A DNA stretch of 64,000 nucleotides, from positions 62,001 through 126,000 of the forward strand of contig NZ_RBWS01000001.1 in the NCBI RefSeq assembly GCF_003627955.1, written 5' to 3'. Each line of letters begins with the position of its first letter. The first letter of the stretch is position 1. The position numbers were made by a program, and so were the translations under genes. The notes beneath the pieces were generated by a model. That model was not told where the DNA came from and did not search any database. It worked only from the letters and a program-made list of their open reading frames with translations. The stretch is from Sphingobacterium puteale. Lineage in GTDB: Bacteria > Bacteroidota > Bacteroidia > Sphingobacteriales > Sphingobacteriaceae. Positions 33,619 to 42,900 of the stretch are shown here, piece by piece.

Positions 33619-36078
33619 ATGGACGTTAATTACGTTGGTGAGCACCTGCTACCCGGGCAGATCGGACAGTTCTTTATTGTTCTTTCCTTTGGTGCCGCAC
33701 TTTTATCTTGTATCGCTTATTTTTTCGCGACTAAAAACCCTGAAGAGACTTCATGGAAAAAGATCGCCCGCATTGCATTCTGGATTAATGCAGTTTCTGT
33801 GGTAGCCGTCGGCGCAACTTTGTTTTACATTATTTACAACCACTTTTTTGAATATAATTACGCGTTTGCACACTCTTCGAGAGACTTACCCACATATTAT
33901 ATTATTTCGAGCTTTTGGGAAGGACAGGAAGGAAGTTTCTGGCTGTGGACCTTTTGGCAAACGGTACTAGGAGCGATATTACTATTCAAAGCCAAAAGCT
34001 GGGAAACTTCCGTGATGACTTTTGTGATGCTCTGTCAAGCTTTTTTAGCCTCGATGATCATAGGCGTTGAATTATTGGGATTACGTATCGGAAGTTCCCC
34101 ATTTATCCTTTTACGTGACGCAATGAACTTCCCTATCCTGAAGGAAGCAAACTATTTATCACTAATTAAAGACGGTAACGGCTTAAATCCACTCCTGCAA
34201 AATTATTGGATGGTGATTCACCCACCGACCTTATTCCTTGGTTTTGCATCGATGATTGTTCCTTTTGCTTATGCGACAGGTGCTTTATGGACCAAACGCT
34301 ATAAAGAATGGATCAATGCAGCTTTACCCTGGGCACTATTTGCGGTCATGATTCTTGGAGCCGGCATTATTATGGGTTCATTCTGGGCGTACGAAGCACT
34401 TAACTTTGGGGGCTTCTGGGCTTGGGATCCTGTAGAAAATGCGTCTATTATTCCTTGGTTTACCTTGATCGCGGCGGTACATGTCATGGTTGCCTATAAA
34501 AACTCGGGCCATTCGTATTTTACAGCAACATTTCTGGCGATGATCAGCTTTGTGCTGGTAATCTATGCATCTTACCTGACGCGTAGCGGTGTTCTTGGCG
34601 AAACCTCCGTTCACTCTTTCACCGACTTAGGTATGAGCGGACAGCTGATCTTATTTAACGTTGCATTTTTAGCGATTATGGTTGTCTTTCTTGTTGTTAA
34701 AAAGAAAGAAATGCCGATTACTGAAAAAGACGAAGATATTTATTCCAGAGAATTCTGGTTATTTATCGGTGCTTTGGTACTGACTGTTGCCTGTGCACAG
34801 ATCATTGCTTCTACCTCCATTCCGGTATTTAACAAAATTTTTGGCACCAAGGTAGCACCTCCCCTGGAACCAATCCAACATTATAATAAATGGCAGTCCG
34901 GTTTCGCGGTTATCGTCATGATTATGACCGGATTTACACAGTTCTTAAAATACAAACGCACGGATAGCCGCAAGTTTTTAGCATCTACTGTAGCATCGCT
35001 GGCTGTAGCCATTATCCTGACAGCAATTATTTCTTATTTTACCAAAACATATACCAACCTGATCTATATCCTGATCACTTTTGCCAGCATCTTTTGTATT
35101 CTGGCGAATATCCGGGTGCTGGGTGATGCAGTCAAAGGTAAGTGGAAATTGGCAGGTTCTTCGGTTGCCCATATTGGTTTTGGACTGCTACTTATCGGTG
35201 CTATGGTCGCTGCAGCGACAAACGAGGTTATCTCTGTCAACAATACAGGCTATATCGCTGTATCTGGTTTTGATAAAGTCGAAAAGCCGGGAGAGAACCT
35301 ATTCCTAACCGAAGGACAGCCCGTGCAGATGGGTGAATATAAAATCACCTATATCGGTGACAGTATTGTAGCACCAAATACCTATTACAAAATCAAATAC
35401 GAACGTGTTGACGAGGAAACAGGTAAAGTGAAAGAAGAATTTGTGCTACAGCCTTTCGCGCAAAACAATGCCAAGATGGGCGGTCTGATTGGTACTCCGG
35501 CTACCAAACACTATATTACACATGACGTATATACGCTGATTACTGCAGCTGCAGCTGAAAGTCAGGCGCAGCACGCCAAAGTAGCGGACGAGGAAAAAAC
35601 AGGTTTTGAAGATTATGAAGAACCTGCGACCTATCAAGTCAGCATCGGTGATACCTTACGTTATCGCAACGGGTATTATGTCATTGAGGGACTGAATAAA
35701 GAAGCGCAATTAGAAAAAATCCCAAAAGGTCCTAACGATGTGATGGTGGGTTTAAAAATAAAGGTCTTTGCAGCGGATAACAAACAATACGAAGTGCAGC
35801 CCATTTACTTGATTAAGGATGGTGGAGTTTATGACTTCAATAAAGACGTCACTGATCAAGGTCTTAAATTTAGGTTTACGGGAATCAAACCGGACAAGGA
35901 TAAACTGGAAATCATGGTCTACCAAAAACCATTGCCCGAGAAAAAATGGGTGGTCTTTAAAGCGATCAAATTCCCCTACATCAATTTCTTTTGGTGTGGA
36001 ACGATTGTCATGACTATTGGTTTTATCATGTCTATTGTCAGAAGAAATAAAGAGGAAAAACGAAAACAAGCAAAATAA
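33619..36078 (+). CDS. ccmF: Cytochrome c heme lyase CcmF/CcsA-type protein
   Basis: An 819-aa multi-pass membrane protein with the heme-handling WWD motif near residues 255-275 (GGFWAWDPVENASIIPW) and conserved His-containing loops (MVIHPPTLFLGF; HSYFTATFL). About 13-15 transmembrane helices are followed by a large periplasmic C-terminal domain of about 280 residues and a final helix. It joins heme from CcmE to the CXXCH of apocytochromes c. It overlaps the stop/start of the next gene by one base, making an operon ccmE-ccmF-DUF2520. Confidence 0.9.
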   Translation: MDVNYVGEHLLPGQIGQFFIVLSFGAALLSCIAYFFATKNPEETSWKKIARIAFWINAVSVVAVGATLFYIIYNHFFEYNYAFAHSSRDLPTYYIISSFWEGQEGSFWLWTFWQTVLGAILLFKAKSWETSVMTFVMLCQAFLASMIIGVELLGLRIGSSPFILLRDAMNFPILKEANYLSLIKDGNGLNPLLQNYWMVIHPPTLFLGFASMIVPFAYATGALWTKRYKEWINAALPWALFAVMILGAGIIMGSFWAYEALNFGGFWAWDPVENASIIPWFTLIAAVHVMVAYKNSGHSYFTATFLAMISFVLVIYASYLTRSGVLGETSVHSFTDLGMSGQLILFNVAFLAIMVVFLVVKKKEMPITEKDEDIYSREFWLFIGALVLTVACAQIIASTSIPVFNKIFGTKVAPPLEPIQHYNKWQSGFAVIVMIMTGFTQFLKYKRTDSRKFLASTVASLAVAIILTAIISYFTKTYTNLIYILITFASIFCILANIRVLGDAVKGKWKLAGSSVAHIGFGLLLIGAMVAAATNEVISVNNTGYIAVSGFDKVEKPGENLFLTEGQPVQMGEYKITYIGDSIVAPNTYYKIKYERVDEETGKVKEEFVLQPFAQNNAKMGGLIGTPATKHYITHDVYTLITAAAAESQAQHAKVADEEKTGFEDYEEPATYQVSIGDTLRYRNGYYVIEGLNKEAQLEKIPKGPNDVMVGLKIKVFAADNKQYEVQPIYLIKDGGVYDFNKDVTDQGLKFRFTGIKPDKDKLEIMVYQKPLPEKKWVVFKAIKFPYINFFWCGTIVMTIGFIMSIVRRNKEEKRKQAK

Positions 36079-36839
36079 TGAACATTGTTATCTTAGGAAG
36101 CGGAAATGCCGCAACACATTTCGGACAAGCATTTCAACTGCTGGGACATCAGATCGTTCAAATCTATAGTAAAACAAAGGCCAATGCGGATGCATTGGCC
36201 TTTGCGCTTCAATGCCCGGGCATAGACGATCTATCCCAACTGCTGCGTAATGCCGATCTTTATCTTATCGCCGTTTCTGACCAAGCTATTCCCAGACTTG
36301 TAGAAACAATGACACAGGACATCAATGGAATTGTTGTGCACTGCTCTGGAGCTACCGATATGGCTATTTTAAACCGCTTCAGGAATTATGGTGTCATCTA
36401 TCCTCCGCAATCGCTCTCCAAAAACAAAATCGTTGACTTTTCACTTATTCCCTTTTGCGTCGAAGGCAGCGATACAAGCATTGCGAACAGCTTACTTCAG
36501 CTGGCACGCACGTTTTCTTCCCGAAGCATCCTGTGTAATTCACAGCAGCGATTGGCGATCCACCTATCTTCAGTCATGGTCAACAACTTTTCAAATATTT
36601 TATATCAATTCGCTTATGAGCTGTTAGAAGAGCATAATCTTTCCTTTGATCTGGTCAGACCGATCATTTTGGAAACGGCAGAAAAGGTTCAAAATCACGT
36701 TCCGATAACAGTTCAGACAGGTCCGGCAATCCGGGGAGATGAAGCAACACAGCAAAAACATTTGAAATTTATTAGCAATAAACCAGATTTACAGCAAATC
36801 TATCAACTTTTGTCGCATCAGATTACTAAAAGAAAATAG
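36078..36839 (+). CDS. DUF2520 / Rossmann-like NAD(P)-binding protein
   Basis: A 253-aa protein with a ProC-like layout. The N-terminal Rossmann motif is IVILGSGNAATHFG (GxGNxA), followed by VHCSGATDM and YPPQSLSKN. A C-terminal helical DUF2520 domain (about 125-250) has the VMVNNFSNILYQFAYELL and GPAIRGDEAT motifs. Substrate is unknown. It starts inside the ccmF stop codon (TAATG). In other Bacteroidota this gene often precedes HAD-phosphatase and maf genes; neither is here. Confidence 0.85.
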   Translation: MNIVILGSGNAATHFGQAFQLLGHQIVQIYSKTKANADALAFALQCPGIDDLSQLLRNADLYLIAVSDQAIPRLVETMTQDINGIVVHCSGATDMAILNRFRNYGVIYPPQSLSKNKIVDFSLIPFCVEGSDTSIANSLLQLARTFSSRSILCNSQQRLAIHLSSVMVNNFSNILYQFAYELLEEHNLSFDLVRPIILETAEKVQNHVPITVQTGPAIRGDEATQQKHLKFISNKPDLQQIYQLLSHQITKRK

Positions 36840-36916
36840 TTTATTAGAAACAGTTATAAACTTATCAAAACTTATTCTAGCATAGTAAATATAACTATTT
36901 ACTTAGGGAACTTTAG

Positions 36917-36924
36917 TACATTTG
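36917..36924 (+). promoter_or_regulatory. Putative -7 promoter element (TACATTTG)
   Basis: An exact TAnnTTTG match in the gap before the glutamate-synthase-like gene, about 100 bases upstream of its ATG. Confidence 0.45.
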
Positions 36925-37025
36925 CTCTGTCCAAAAGCGCATTTTGGAATGCTAATTGAGCAATAATATATTCAATTGGACTAAACATTAAAATAGCGAA
37001 TTAAAACTAAACAATCGTATTTTCT

Positions 37026-38582
37026 ATGGAAGTTAGAAAACTCATTATTTCAATAATGATTGTGATTAATTTAATCATTGTATCATTTGGCTTTATATTT
37101 ACATCGAGCTGGTTTTGGTTATTGATCATTCCATTCCCGCTATTGTTGATCGCCTTATACCATAGTTTCCAGACCAAACATGCAATTTTACGCAATTATC
37201 CCTTGGTTGGTTACTTTCGTTATATCTTCGAATCCATTCGTCCCGAATTAAGACAATACTTTTGGGAATCCGATATGGATGGTCGTCCGTTCAATAGGAG
37301 ACAGCGTTCCATTGTCTATCAACGGGCAAAAAATCAGCGCGAGACAGTTGCATTTGGTATGCAAACAGATCCACAGGCAGTTGGTAATGAATGGGCTGCG
37401 CATTCTGTATTTCCCTGCCATATTGAAAACCATGATTTACGTACTAAAGTTGGAAATGAAGCCTGTAAAAAGCCATATAGCTTAAGTGTATTCAATATCT
37501 CGGCAATGAGTTACGGTGCGTTGAGCAAAACTGCTATTACCGCCTTAAACAAAGGTGCCGCACTACAGAATTTTGCTCATAATACCGGAGAAGGTGGTAT
37601 CAGTGATTACCACAACAACGGCGGTGATTTGATCTGGCAGGTAGGTACCGGTTATTTCGGCTGCCGTAATTCGGAAGGTAAATTTGACCCTGAACTTTTT
37701 AGGGAAAAATCAAACCGTGAAAATGTGAAAATGATCGAACTTAAGCTTTCACAGGGTGCAAAACCCGGTCACGGAGGTATCTTACCGGCCGCAAAGAATA
37801 CACCCGAAGTGGCGGCGATACGCCATGTCATCCCCGGCACGGATGTGATGTCCCCGCCCGCACACAGTGCTTTTTCTTCACCAACGGAAATGATGTATTT
37901 CATCCAACAGATGCGCGATCTTTCGGGAGGAAAACCTATCGGATTTAAAATATGTATCGGTGATAAGCACGAATTTATGGACATCTGCCATGCCATGCAA
38001 AATACGCAGATCTTCCCGGACTTTATTTCTATCGATGGATCTGAAGGCGGTACAGGGGCCGCGCCACTGGAGTTTACGGACAACCTCGGCATGCCGCTAT
38101 ATGATGCATTGGCATTTGTAACCAAAACCCTGATTGCATTTGGCCTGAAAAAACACATCAAGGTAATTGTGTCAAGCCGTATCGTCACTGGTTTTGATAT
38201 TTTAAAAGTGATCGCTCTGGGTGCCGACGCATGTTATAGTGCACGTGGAATGATGTTCGCTCTAGGTTGTATTCAGGCCCTAAAATGTAACGAAGACGTT
38301 TGTCCGGTCGGTGTTGCCACGCAACAGCCGCATCTGTACAAAGGACTGGATGTCAACGACAAGTATGTACGTGTTGCTCAATTCCACCGCAATACACTAC
38401 GCGCCACCGTTGAGATCATGGAAGCCTGTGGGTTCAAAACCTTGGCCGACGTATCCGCAGACAAATTCTATCGCAAAGTGGATGCAATACGGACGTTAAG
38501 TTTTCAGGAGATCTATTTTGGCACCGAAGGAAAATTGGTCAATAGCCACACGGACTTTGAAAGCAAGCTTTTCGAAGATTAA
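37026..38582 (+). CDS. FMN-binding glutamate synthase family protein
   Basis: A 518-aa protein with two N-terminal transmembrane helices (about 8-55) and then the FMN-binding barrel of the large subunit of glutamate synthase. Visible motifs are ISAMSYGALSKTA, NTGEGGIS, KLSQGAKPGHGG, the FMN/phosphate block DGSEGGTGAAP, and the Cys set CIQALKCNEDVC that binds a 3Fe-4S cluster in GltB. It lacks the glutaminase and GXGXG domains, so it is not a full GltB. Members are of uncertain substrate. A strong terminator follows. Confidence 0.88.
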   Translation: MEVRKLIISIMIVINLIIVSFGFIFTSSWFWLLIIPFPLLLIALYHSFQTKHAILRNYPLVGYFRYIFESIRPELRQYFWESDMDGRPFNRRQRSIVYQRAKNQRETVAFGMQTDPQAVGNEWAAHSVFPCHIENHDLRTKVGNEACKKPYSLSVFNISAMSYGALSKTAITALNKGAALQNFAHNTGEGGISDYHNNGGDLIWQVGTGYFGCRNSEGKFDPELFREKSNRENVKMIELKLSQGAKPGHGGILPAAKNTPEVAAIRHVIPGTDVMSPPAHSAFSSPTEMMYFIQQMRDLSGGKPIGFKICIGDKHEFMDICHAMQNTQIFPDFISIDGSEGGTGAAPLEFTDNLGMPLYDALAFVTKTLIAFGLKKHIKVIVSSRIVTGFDILKVIALGADACYSARGMMFALGCIQALKCNEDVCPVGVATQQPHLYKGLDVNDKYVRVAQFHRNTLRATVEIMEACGFKTLADVSADKFYRKVDAIRTLSFQEIYFGTEGKLVNSHTDFESKLFED

Positions 38583-38605
38583 TCTTTGGTCTAGCAACTA
38601 TATAC

Positions 38606-38643
38606 AAGAAGCCCTCAGTCGTTATTAACGCTGAGGGCTTCTT
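38606..38643 (+). terminator. Terminator after the glutamate-synthase-like gene
   Basis: A perfect 13-bp stem AAGAAGCCCTCAG / CTGAGGGCTTCTT with a 12-base loop, followed by a T-rich tail. Confidence 0.88.
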
Positions 38644-38718
38644 ATTTTCCTTTCCCCTATTGGCCTTTTGGTTCAGCTAATTTCATAATCCATGTGATTC
38701 CTAAGTATGTTCCCGATA

Positions 38719-39162
38719 TTATTTCAAATTGAATAATACGCGATGCAACGCGGTATGCGAAAGTGCAATTTGATCATCGGTCAATCCTCCCAATGCCTGT
38801 TCGATCGTATTATTGGCCTGCTTCATACCTTCATCCTTCATTTTGCGGCCGGTTTTGGTCAAATAGATCAAATTCGAACGTCTATCGTTTTTATCATTAA
38901 CACGGATAACCAGATTAAGCCGCTCCAGATTATTGATCAGGCGCGTTACACTTGGCTTGTCCCTGAATGTACGGATCGCCAGCTCCTGTTGGGTCAGTCC
39001 CTCCTCTACCCACAGATTATACATAATACTCCATTGCTCTGATGTAATACTTAAGCCTGCCTCCTTGAGATTACGCTGCAATCTCCGCATAACAGCGATT
39101 GAATATTTCCCAGTCAGGAAATTATAAAAATACTCTTGCGATACTAAATCTTGGTCTAACAT
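38719..39162 (-). CDS. MarR-family transcriptional regulator
   Basis: A 147-aa winged-helix regulator. The central MarR domain (about 25-120) has LSITSEQWSIMYNL, the recognition helix TQQELAIRTFRDKPSVTRLINNLE and the wing DKNDRRSNLIYLT. It should bind a palindrome as a dimer and respond to a small ligand. A GTTG...CAAC-type sequence (39179-39192) lies just before its start and could be an autoregulatory site. No target operon is adjacent. Confidence 0.88.
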   Translation of the reverse strand: MLDQDLVSQEYFYNFLTGKYSIAVMRRLQRNLKEAGLSITSEQWSIMYNLWVEEGLTQQELAIRTFRDKPSVTRLINNLERLNLVIRVNDKNDRRSNLIYLTKTGRKMKDEGMKQANNTIEQALGGLTDDQIALSHTALHRVLFNLK

Positions 39163-39178
39163 ATAAATTATGGTTATG

Positions 39179-39192
39179 GTTGTTTACGCAAC
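39179..39192. promoter_or_regulatory. Possible MarR operator
   Basis: GTTGTTTACGCAAC, a 14-base imperfect palindrome 16 bases upstream of the marR-like ATG. A second perfect palindrome (39249-39263, GGCTAATACTTAGCC) lies farther upstream. Neither is proven to bind the regulator. Confidence 0.32.
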
Positions 39193-39445
39193 TTATGTTG
39201 CTAATCATATTATGCTCAAATCAAGATAAAAAAAACTAAACTTATTTTGGCTAATACTTAGCCTAAAGTACGCTTTTCTACAGTTGTGTCAAACAAATTT
39301 TATCAACATGCAATAAATAGATGTTAATAAATCATCATAAACGATTTATAGTAGACTGAATTTAGGAATAAAAGGGATACAAACAAAATAAAATTGCTTG
39401 TCTTTATACCTAATTTTGGGAGGAATTCTCCCGCAGTAAGAAGTG

Positions 39446-40222
39446 TTATCCGATTGTAAATGAATCAGAGTCCTTTAAAAACGGGAATTTTTCACGTGCC
39501 TCTAGCAGGTCATTCGGATTTAAGGTAAAGGTGTATAGGTCTTCATCTTCGGGTTTATAGTAGACAACATCACCTAACGGTGATATGCACATTGATCCAC
39601 CCGAGTAATAAATATCATTGCCATCGTGCCCAACCCGGTTCACACCGACAACATAAGCCTGATTTTCAATAGCACGTGCAGGGATAAGTGCTCTCCAATG
39701 TGCCGAGCGCTTATCAGGCCAGTTAGCTGTGTAAACAAGAATATCGTATGCTGCATTTTGATTCTTAGACCAGACCGGGAACCGGAGATCATAACAGATC
39801 ATAGGACATATTTTCCAACCTTTGATATCGACTAAAATGCGTTCCTTGCCGGGCTCAAAATACTCACTTTCTTTTGACATGCCAAAAAGATGACGTTTAT
39901 CGTATTTCACATATTTGCCATCAGGGAACATCCATAGAAAGCGGTTGTAGTATTTTCCACCCTCTTCAATGATCAATGATCCGGCGACAACACAATTCAA
40001 TGAACTTGCCATTTCAAACAGCCATCTCGTGGTAGGACCATTGGCCGGTTCGGCACATTTTTCGACGTTGTTCGTGAATCCCGTATTAAACATCTCCGGT
40101 AAAATAATCAAATCTGTTTTTTCGCGCAACGCAGATAGCCTCAATGCCAGATTATTCAGATTTTTTTCAATATTTTCCCAGAATAAATATGCTTGAAATA
40201 CGGTAATTTTTAAAGGATCCAT
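39446..40222 (-). CDS. Nitrilase-superfamily amidohydrolase (omega-amidase YafV-like)
   Basis: A 258-aa carbon-nitrogen hydrolase with the full Glu-Lys-Cys triad: LPEMFNTGF (Glu43), YDKRHLF (Lys109) and ICYDLRFPV (Cys143). The motif context matches omega-amidases that hydrolyse alpha-ketoglutaramate or alpha-ketosuccinamate in methionine-salvage-related transamination. Cytoplasmic; no signal peptide. It lies 83 bases downstream of the polyprenyl synthase gene on the same strand, so co-transcription is possible but not required. Confidence 0.88.
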   Translation of the reverse strand: MDPLKITVFQAYLFWENIEKNLNNLALRLSALREKTDLIILPEMFNTGFTNNVEKCAEPANGPTTRWLFEMASSLNCVVAGSLIIEEGGKYYNRFLWMFPDGKYVKYDKRHLFGMSKESEYFEPGKERILVDIKGWKICPMICYDLRFPVWSKNQNAAYDILVYTANWPDKRSAHWRALIPARAIENQAYVVGVNRVGHDGNDIYYSGGSMCISPLGDVVYYKPEDEDLYTFTLNPNDLLEAREKFPFLKDSDSFTIG

Positions 40223-40305
40223 GAACGTTATCTAAAATTTATTTAATTATTTAGTACAAAATAGCCATTTATTGGCAAAATACGAATTTTAATGGAATTT
40301 TCTAT

Positions 40306-41274
40306 CTATTGCTGTCTAACCAAAAGGTTATTTGCTAACAGTAATAACGCTTCCTTACGTTCCTTTGGTACATCCAATGCGCTCATTTTTTCAAATGCAC
40401 GCTGTGTATAGACATCCTTTAGTTCATCTGCCGATTTTCGGACCTGATACTTATCGTATAATTTGAGCATATCTTCGACTTTGGTTGGAACCGCCTCGAC
40501 AGTTGCATGTAATAAATGTTGCATCATGGGAACATCCTCCGGAGCAATAACCTCCATCAATTTAACCAGTAAAAAGGTTTTTTTATTGATTATAATATCA
40601 CCGCCAACGATTTTGCCGAAAGTATCGGGATCGCCGTAGGCATCCAATATATCGTCCTGCAGCTGGAAAGCCAAACCAACATTTTCCCCAAAATCATAGA
40701 TCAGTTGCTGCTGCTGTTCGTTCGCTCCTGAAAGAATAGCGCCCAATTGCAATGCCCCCCCTAAGAGGACAGATGTTTTCAAACGGATCATCTCCAAATA
40801 GTCTTCCATAAGCAATGATCCACGGCTTTCATAATCCATATCGAGCTGTTGGCCTTCACAGACCTCCATGGCCACCTTACTCAAAATTCGCAAAGTTGCC
40901 GGCAAATAGACCGGATTACATTTGGAGATTTCTTCGTAAGCCTTGACCAATAGTCCGTCTCCGGACAGAATGGCAATATTTGCATCCCATTTTTCATGAA
41001 CGGTGGTTTTTCCCCTCCGCAAGGGTGCCTGATCCATCAGATCGTCATGTATCAGGGAAAAGTTATGAAAAAATTCCACAGCCTTTGCCGCCGGAATAAT
41101 TTCTTCCATTTCTTGCATGCCAAATAACTCGGCCGCCATCAATGTAAGCACTGGTCTAACCCTCTTGCCGCCCAAAGTCAATATATACCGTATCGGATCA
41201 TATAAATTTGTTGGAGTTTCAGGAAATTGACTTGTCTCTATCGCCTCTATCACGAGCTTTTGTAAGTGTTGCAT
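40306..41274 (-). CDS. Polyprenyl diphosphate synthase (IspA/GGPPS-like)
   Basis: A 322-aa trans-isoprenyl diphosphate synthase. GGKRVRP (35-41) binds the diphosphate, the first Asp-rich motif is SLIHDDLMD (Asp77, 78, 81), and the second is LQDDILDAYGD (about 212-222). A KT...GG block (KTSVLLGGALQLGA) separates them. It condenses isopentenyl diphosphate with allylic diphosphates to make the C15-C20 or longer chains used for quinones, carotenoids or undecaprenyl precursors; chain length cannot be assigned by eye. Confidence 0.88.
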   Translation of the reverse strand: MQHLQKLVIEAIETSQFPETPTNLYDPIRYILTLGGKRVRPVLTLMAAELFGMQEMEEIIPAAKAVEFFHNFSLIHDDLMDQAPLRRGKTTVHEKWDANIAILSGDGLLVKAYEEISKCNPVYLPATLRILSKVAMEVCEGQQLDMDYESRGSLLMEDYLEMIRLKTSVLLGGALQLGAILSGANEQQQQLIYDFGENVGLAFQLQDDILDAYGDPDTFGKIVGGDIIINKKTFLLVKLMEVIAPEDVPMMQHLLHATVEAVPTKVEDMLKLYDKYQVRKSADELKDVYTQRAFEKMSALDVPKERKEALLLLANNLLVRQQ

Positions 41275-41361
41275 ATATCTTTACGATCGAATCATGCGAA
41301 TATAGCAATAACATATAGAAATGGCAATTTTGTACCACCAAAGCAAGTCAGCTCAAAATTG

Positions 41362-41369
41362 TACATTTG
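41362..41369 (+). promoter_or_regulatory. Putative -7 promoter element (TACATTTG)
   Basis: An exact TAnnTTTG match 15 bases before the ATG (41385) of the GT4 gene. Its closing TTG (41367-41369) is in frame with that gene and could be mistaken for the start codon. Confidence 0.48.
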
Positions 41370-41384
41370 TATAAGTCTTTTGTT

Positions 41385-42554
41385 ATGCGCATACTGATTA
41401 TTCATACATTTTATCAAGCTCCTGGCGGTGAAGATACTGTTTTTCAACAGGAATCATCGCTCCTATCCCAGGAGCACGAGGTCCATACCCTCACCTTTCA
41501 AAATAAAAAAGGTTGGCTCGGGGCCCTTCAGACGATAGGATCTTTTTGGAATATCTTTGCGGCGCAGCGTGTGAAGAAATCAATTCACGCGTTTAAACCA
41601 GATATTGTCCATCTCCATAACACGCATTATGCCTCAGGCCCGCTCCTGATACGTACAATAGCCAAGCTGGGTGTACCACAGGTAATGACACTGCACAATT
41701 TTAGGCTACTCTGCCCTTCGGCAACGCTATACCATCATAATCATTTATTTCTGGATTCTTTGCATGAAGAATTTCCCTGGACAGCAGTTCGACAAAAGGC
41801 ATTTAATAATTCTACAGTCAAAACATTCCTGCTGGCACTGAATTACTGGCTTCACCGCCGAATGGGTACTTGGGAAAAAGTGAATCGTTATATTAATTTA
41901 AGCGGCTTTGCCAAGTCTATATTTGCGGAGTCAACATTAAGCATATCTACCGAAAAATTTGCGGTAAAACCGAATTTTGTTTTCCCTGCCACCGTAGGCT
42001 CAGACATCTCGCAGTCTTATTTTATTTATGTGGGTCGGCTTTCCGACGAAAAAGGAATATTGCAACTGATTGAGTCCGTAAAAGGAACTAGGTTGGAACT
42101 CCGAATTATCGGTGCTGGACCACTGGAAGAGGAGGTCGTGAAAAGCATAAGCGGGCATTCAAATATCAGCTATCTCGGTTTTAAATCCCGGACGGAAATT
42201 TTACCCCTCCTTGCTGCAGCACAGGCGCTGATCGTTCCTTCCATCTGTTTCGAAGGAATGCCAATCACGATCCTTGAAGCTTACTCCGTAGGAACAGCCG
42301 TACTCTGTTCAAAATTAGGGCCTTTACCGGAATTGATCATCCCGCACAAAACCGGACTGACATTTGATCCTCACAATTATAACGAAATTGCTGCGTGTCT
42401 GACGCAGTGGAATGCCAAGCCAGCGAATGAAAAAGATGAGATAAGAAAGACCTGTCTTGCCTATTATTTTAGTAAATTTACTCCTGAAATAAACGAAAAC
42501 GAATTATTAGCGATCTATAAAGACGCTATTGAAGATAAAAAATTGAACAAATGA
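41385..42554 (+). CDS. Glycosyltransferase family 4 (orphan)
   Basis: A 389-aa GT-B enzyme from the ATG at 41385. The earlier in-frame TTG lies within a -7 promoter match, so it is not used as start. The acceptor domain opens MRILIIHTFYQAPGGEDTVF. The donor domain has YVGRLSDEKGI, LGFKSRTEI and CFEGMPITILEAYSVGTAV with the paired Glu of GT4. It stands apart from the glycan locus, among housekeeping genes, and overlaps the DUF59 gene by 4 bases (ATGA). Confidence 0.85.
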   Translation: MRILIIHTFYQAPGGEDTVFQQESSLLSQEHEVHTLTFQNKKGWLGALQTIGSFWNIFAAQRVKKSIHAFKPDIVHLHNTHYASGPLLIRTIAKLGVPQVMTLHNFRLLCPSATLYHHNHLFLDSLHEEFPWTAVRQKAFNNSTVKTFLLALNYWLHRRMGTWEKVNRYINLSGFAKSIFAESTLSISTEKFAVKPNFVFPATVGSDISQSYFIYVGRLSDEKGILQLIESVKGTRLELRIIGAGPLEEEVVKSISGHSNISYLGFKSRTEILPLLAAAQALIVPSICFEGMPITILEAYSVGTAVLCSKLGPLPELIIPHKTGLTFDPHNYNEIAACLTQWNAKPANEKDEIRKTCLAYYFSKFTPEINENELLAIYKDAIEDKKLNK

Positions 42555-42880
42555 GCATTATTGTAATGGATAAGCTGGGTTTGGCATCTCAGATCCAAGC
42601 TACACTGGAAACAATCTATGATCCCGAATTAAAACCGGCAAATATCGTTGATCTGGGTCTCGTCTATGAAATTATTACTAAAGAGGATGGCATTGCAAAA
42701 ATTGTCATGACACTCACTGCTCCCGGCTGTCCTGTGGCTGGTGAAATCATGAATGAAGTGCAGGAGAAAGTTGCTGGAATAGAGGGGATCACAGAAGCCT
42801 TGGTGGAATTGACTTTTGATCCGCCCTGGACCAAGGATATGATGTCGGAAGAGGCGAAACTCGAATTGGGATTTCTATAA
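42551..42880 (+). CDS. DUF59/MIP18-type Fe-S cluster assembly factor
   Basis: A 109-aa protein of the DUF59 (SufT/PaaD-like) family: TIYDPELKPANIVDLGLVYEI near the start and the conserved LTAPGCPVAGEIMNEV with the single Cys, then LTFDPPWTKDMMSEEA. These small proteins help deliver iron-sulfur clusters to target enzymes. It begins within the stop of the GT4 gene, an odd operon partner. It faces the antiporter gene tail to tail with a GGCGG/CCGCC pair around the junction. Confidence 0.85.
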   Translation: MSIIVMDKLGLASQIQATLETIYDPELKPANIVDLGLVYEIITKEDGIAKIVMTLTAPGCPVAGEIMNEVQEKVAGIEGITEALVELTFDPPWTKDMMSEEAKLELGFL

Positions 42881-42900
42881 TTTAGGCGGCTTTTTTGTAA

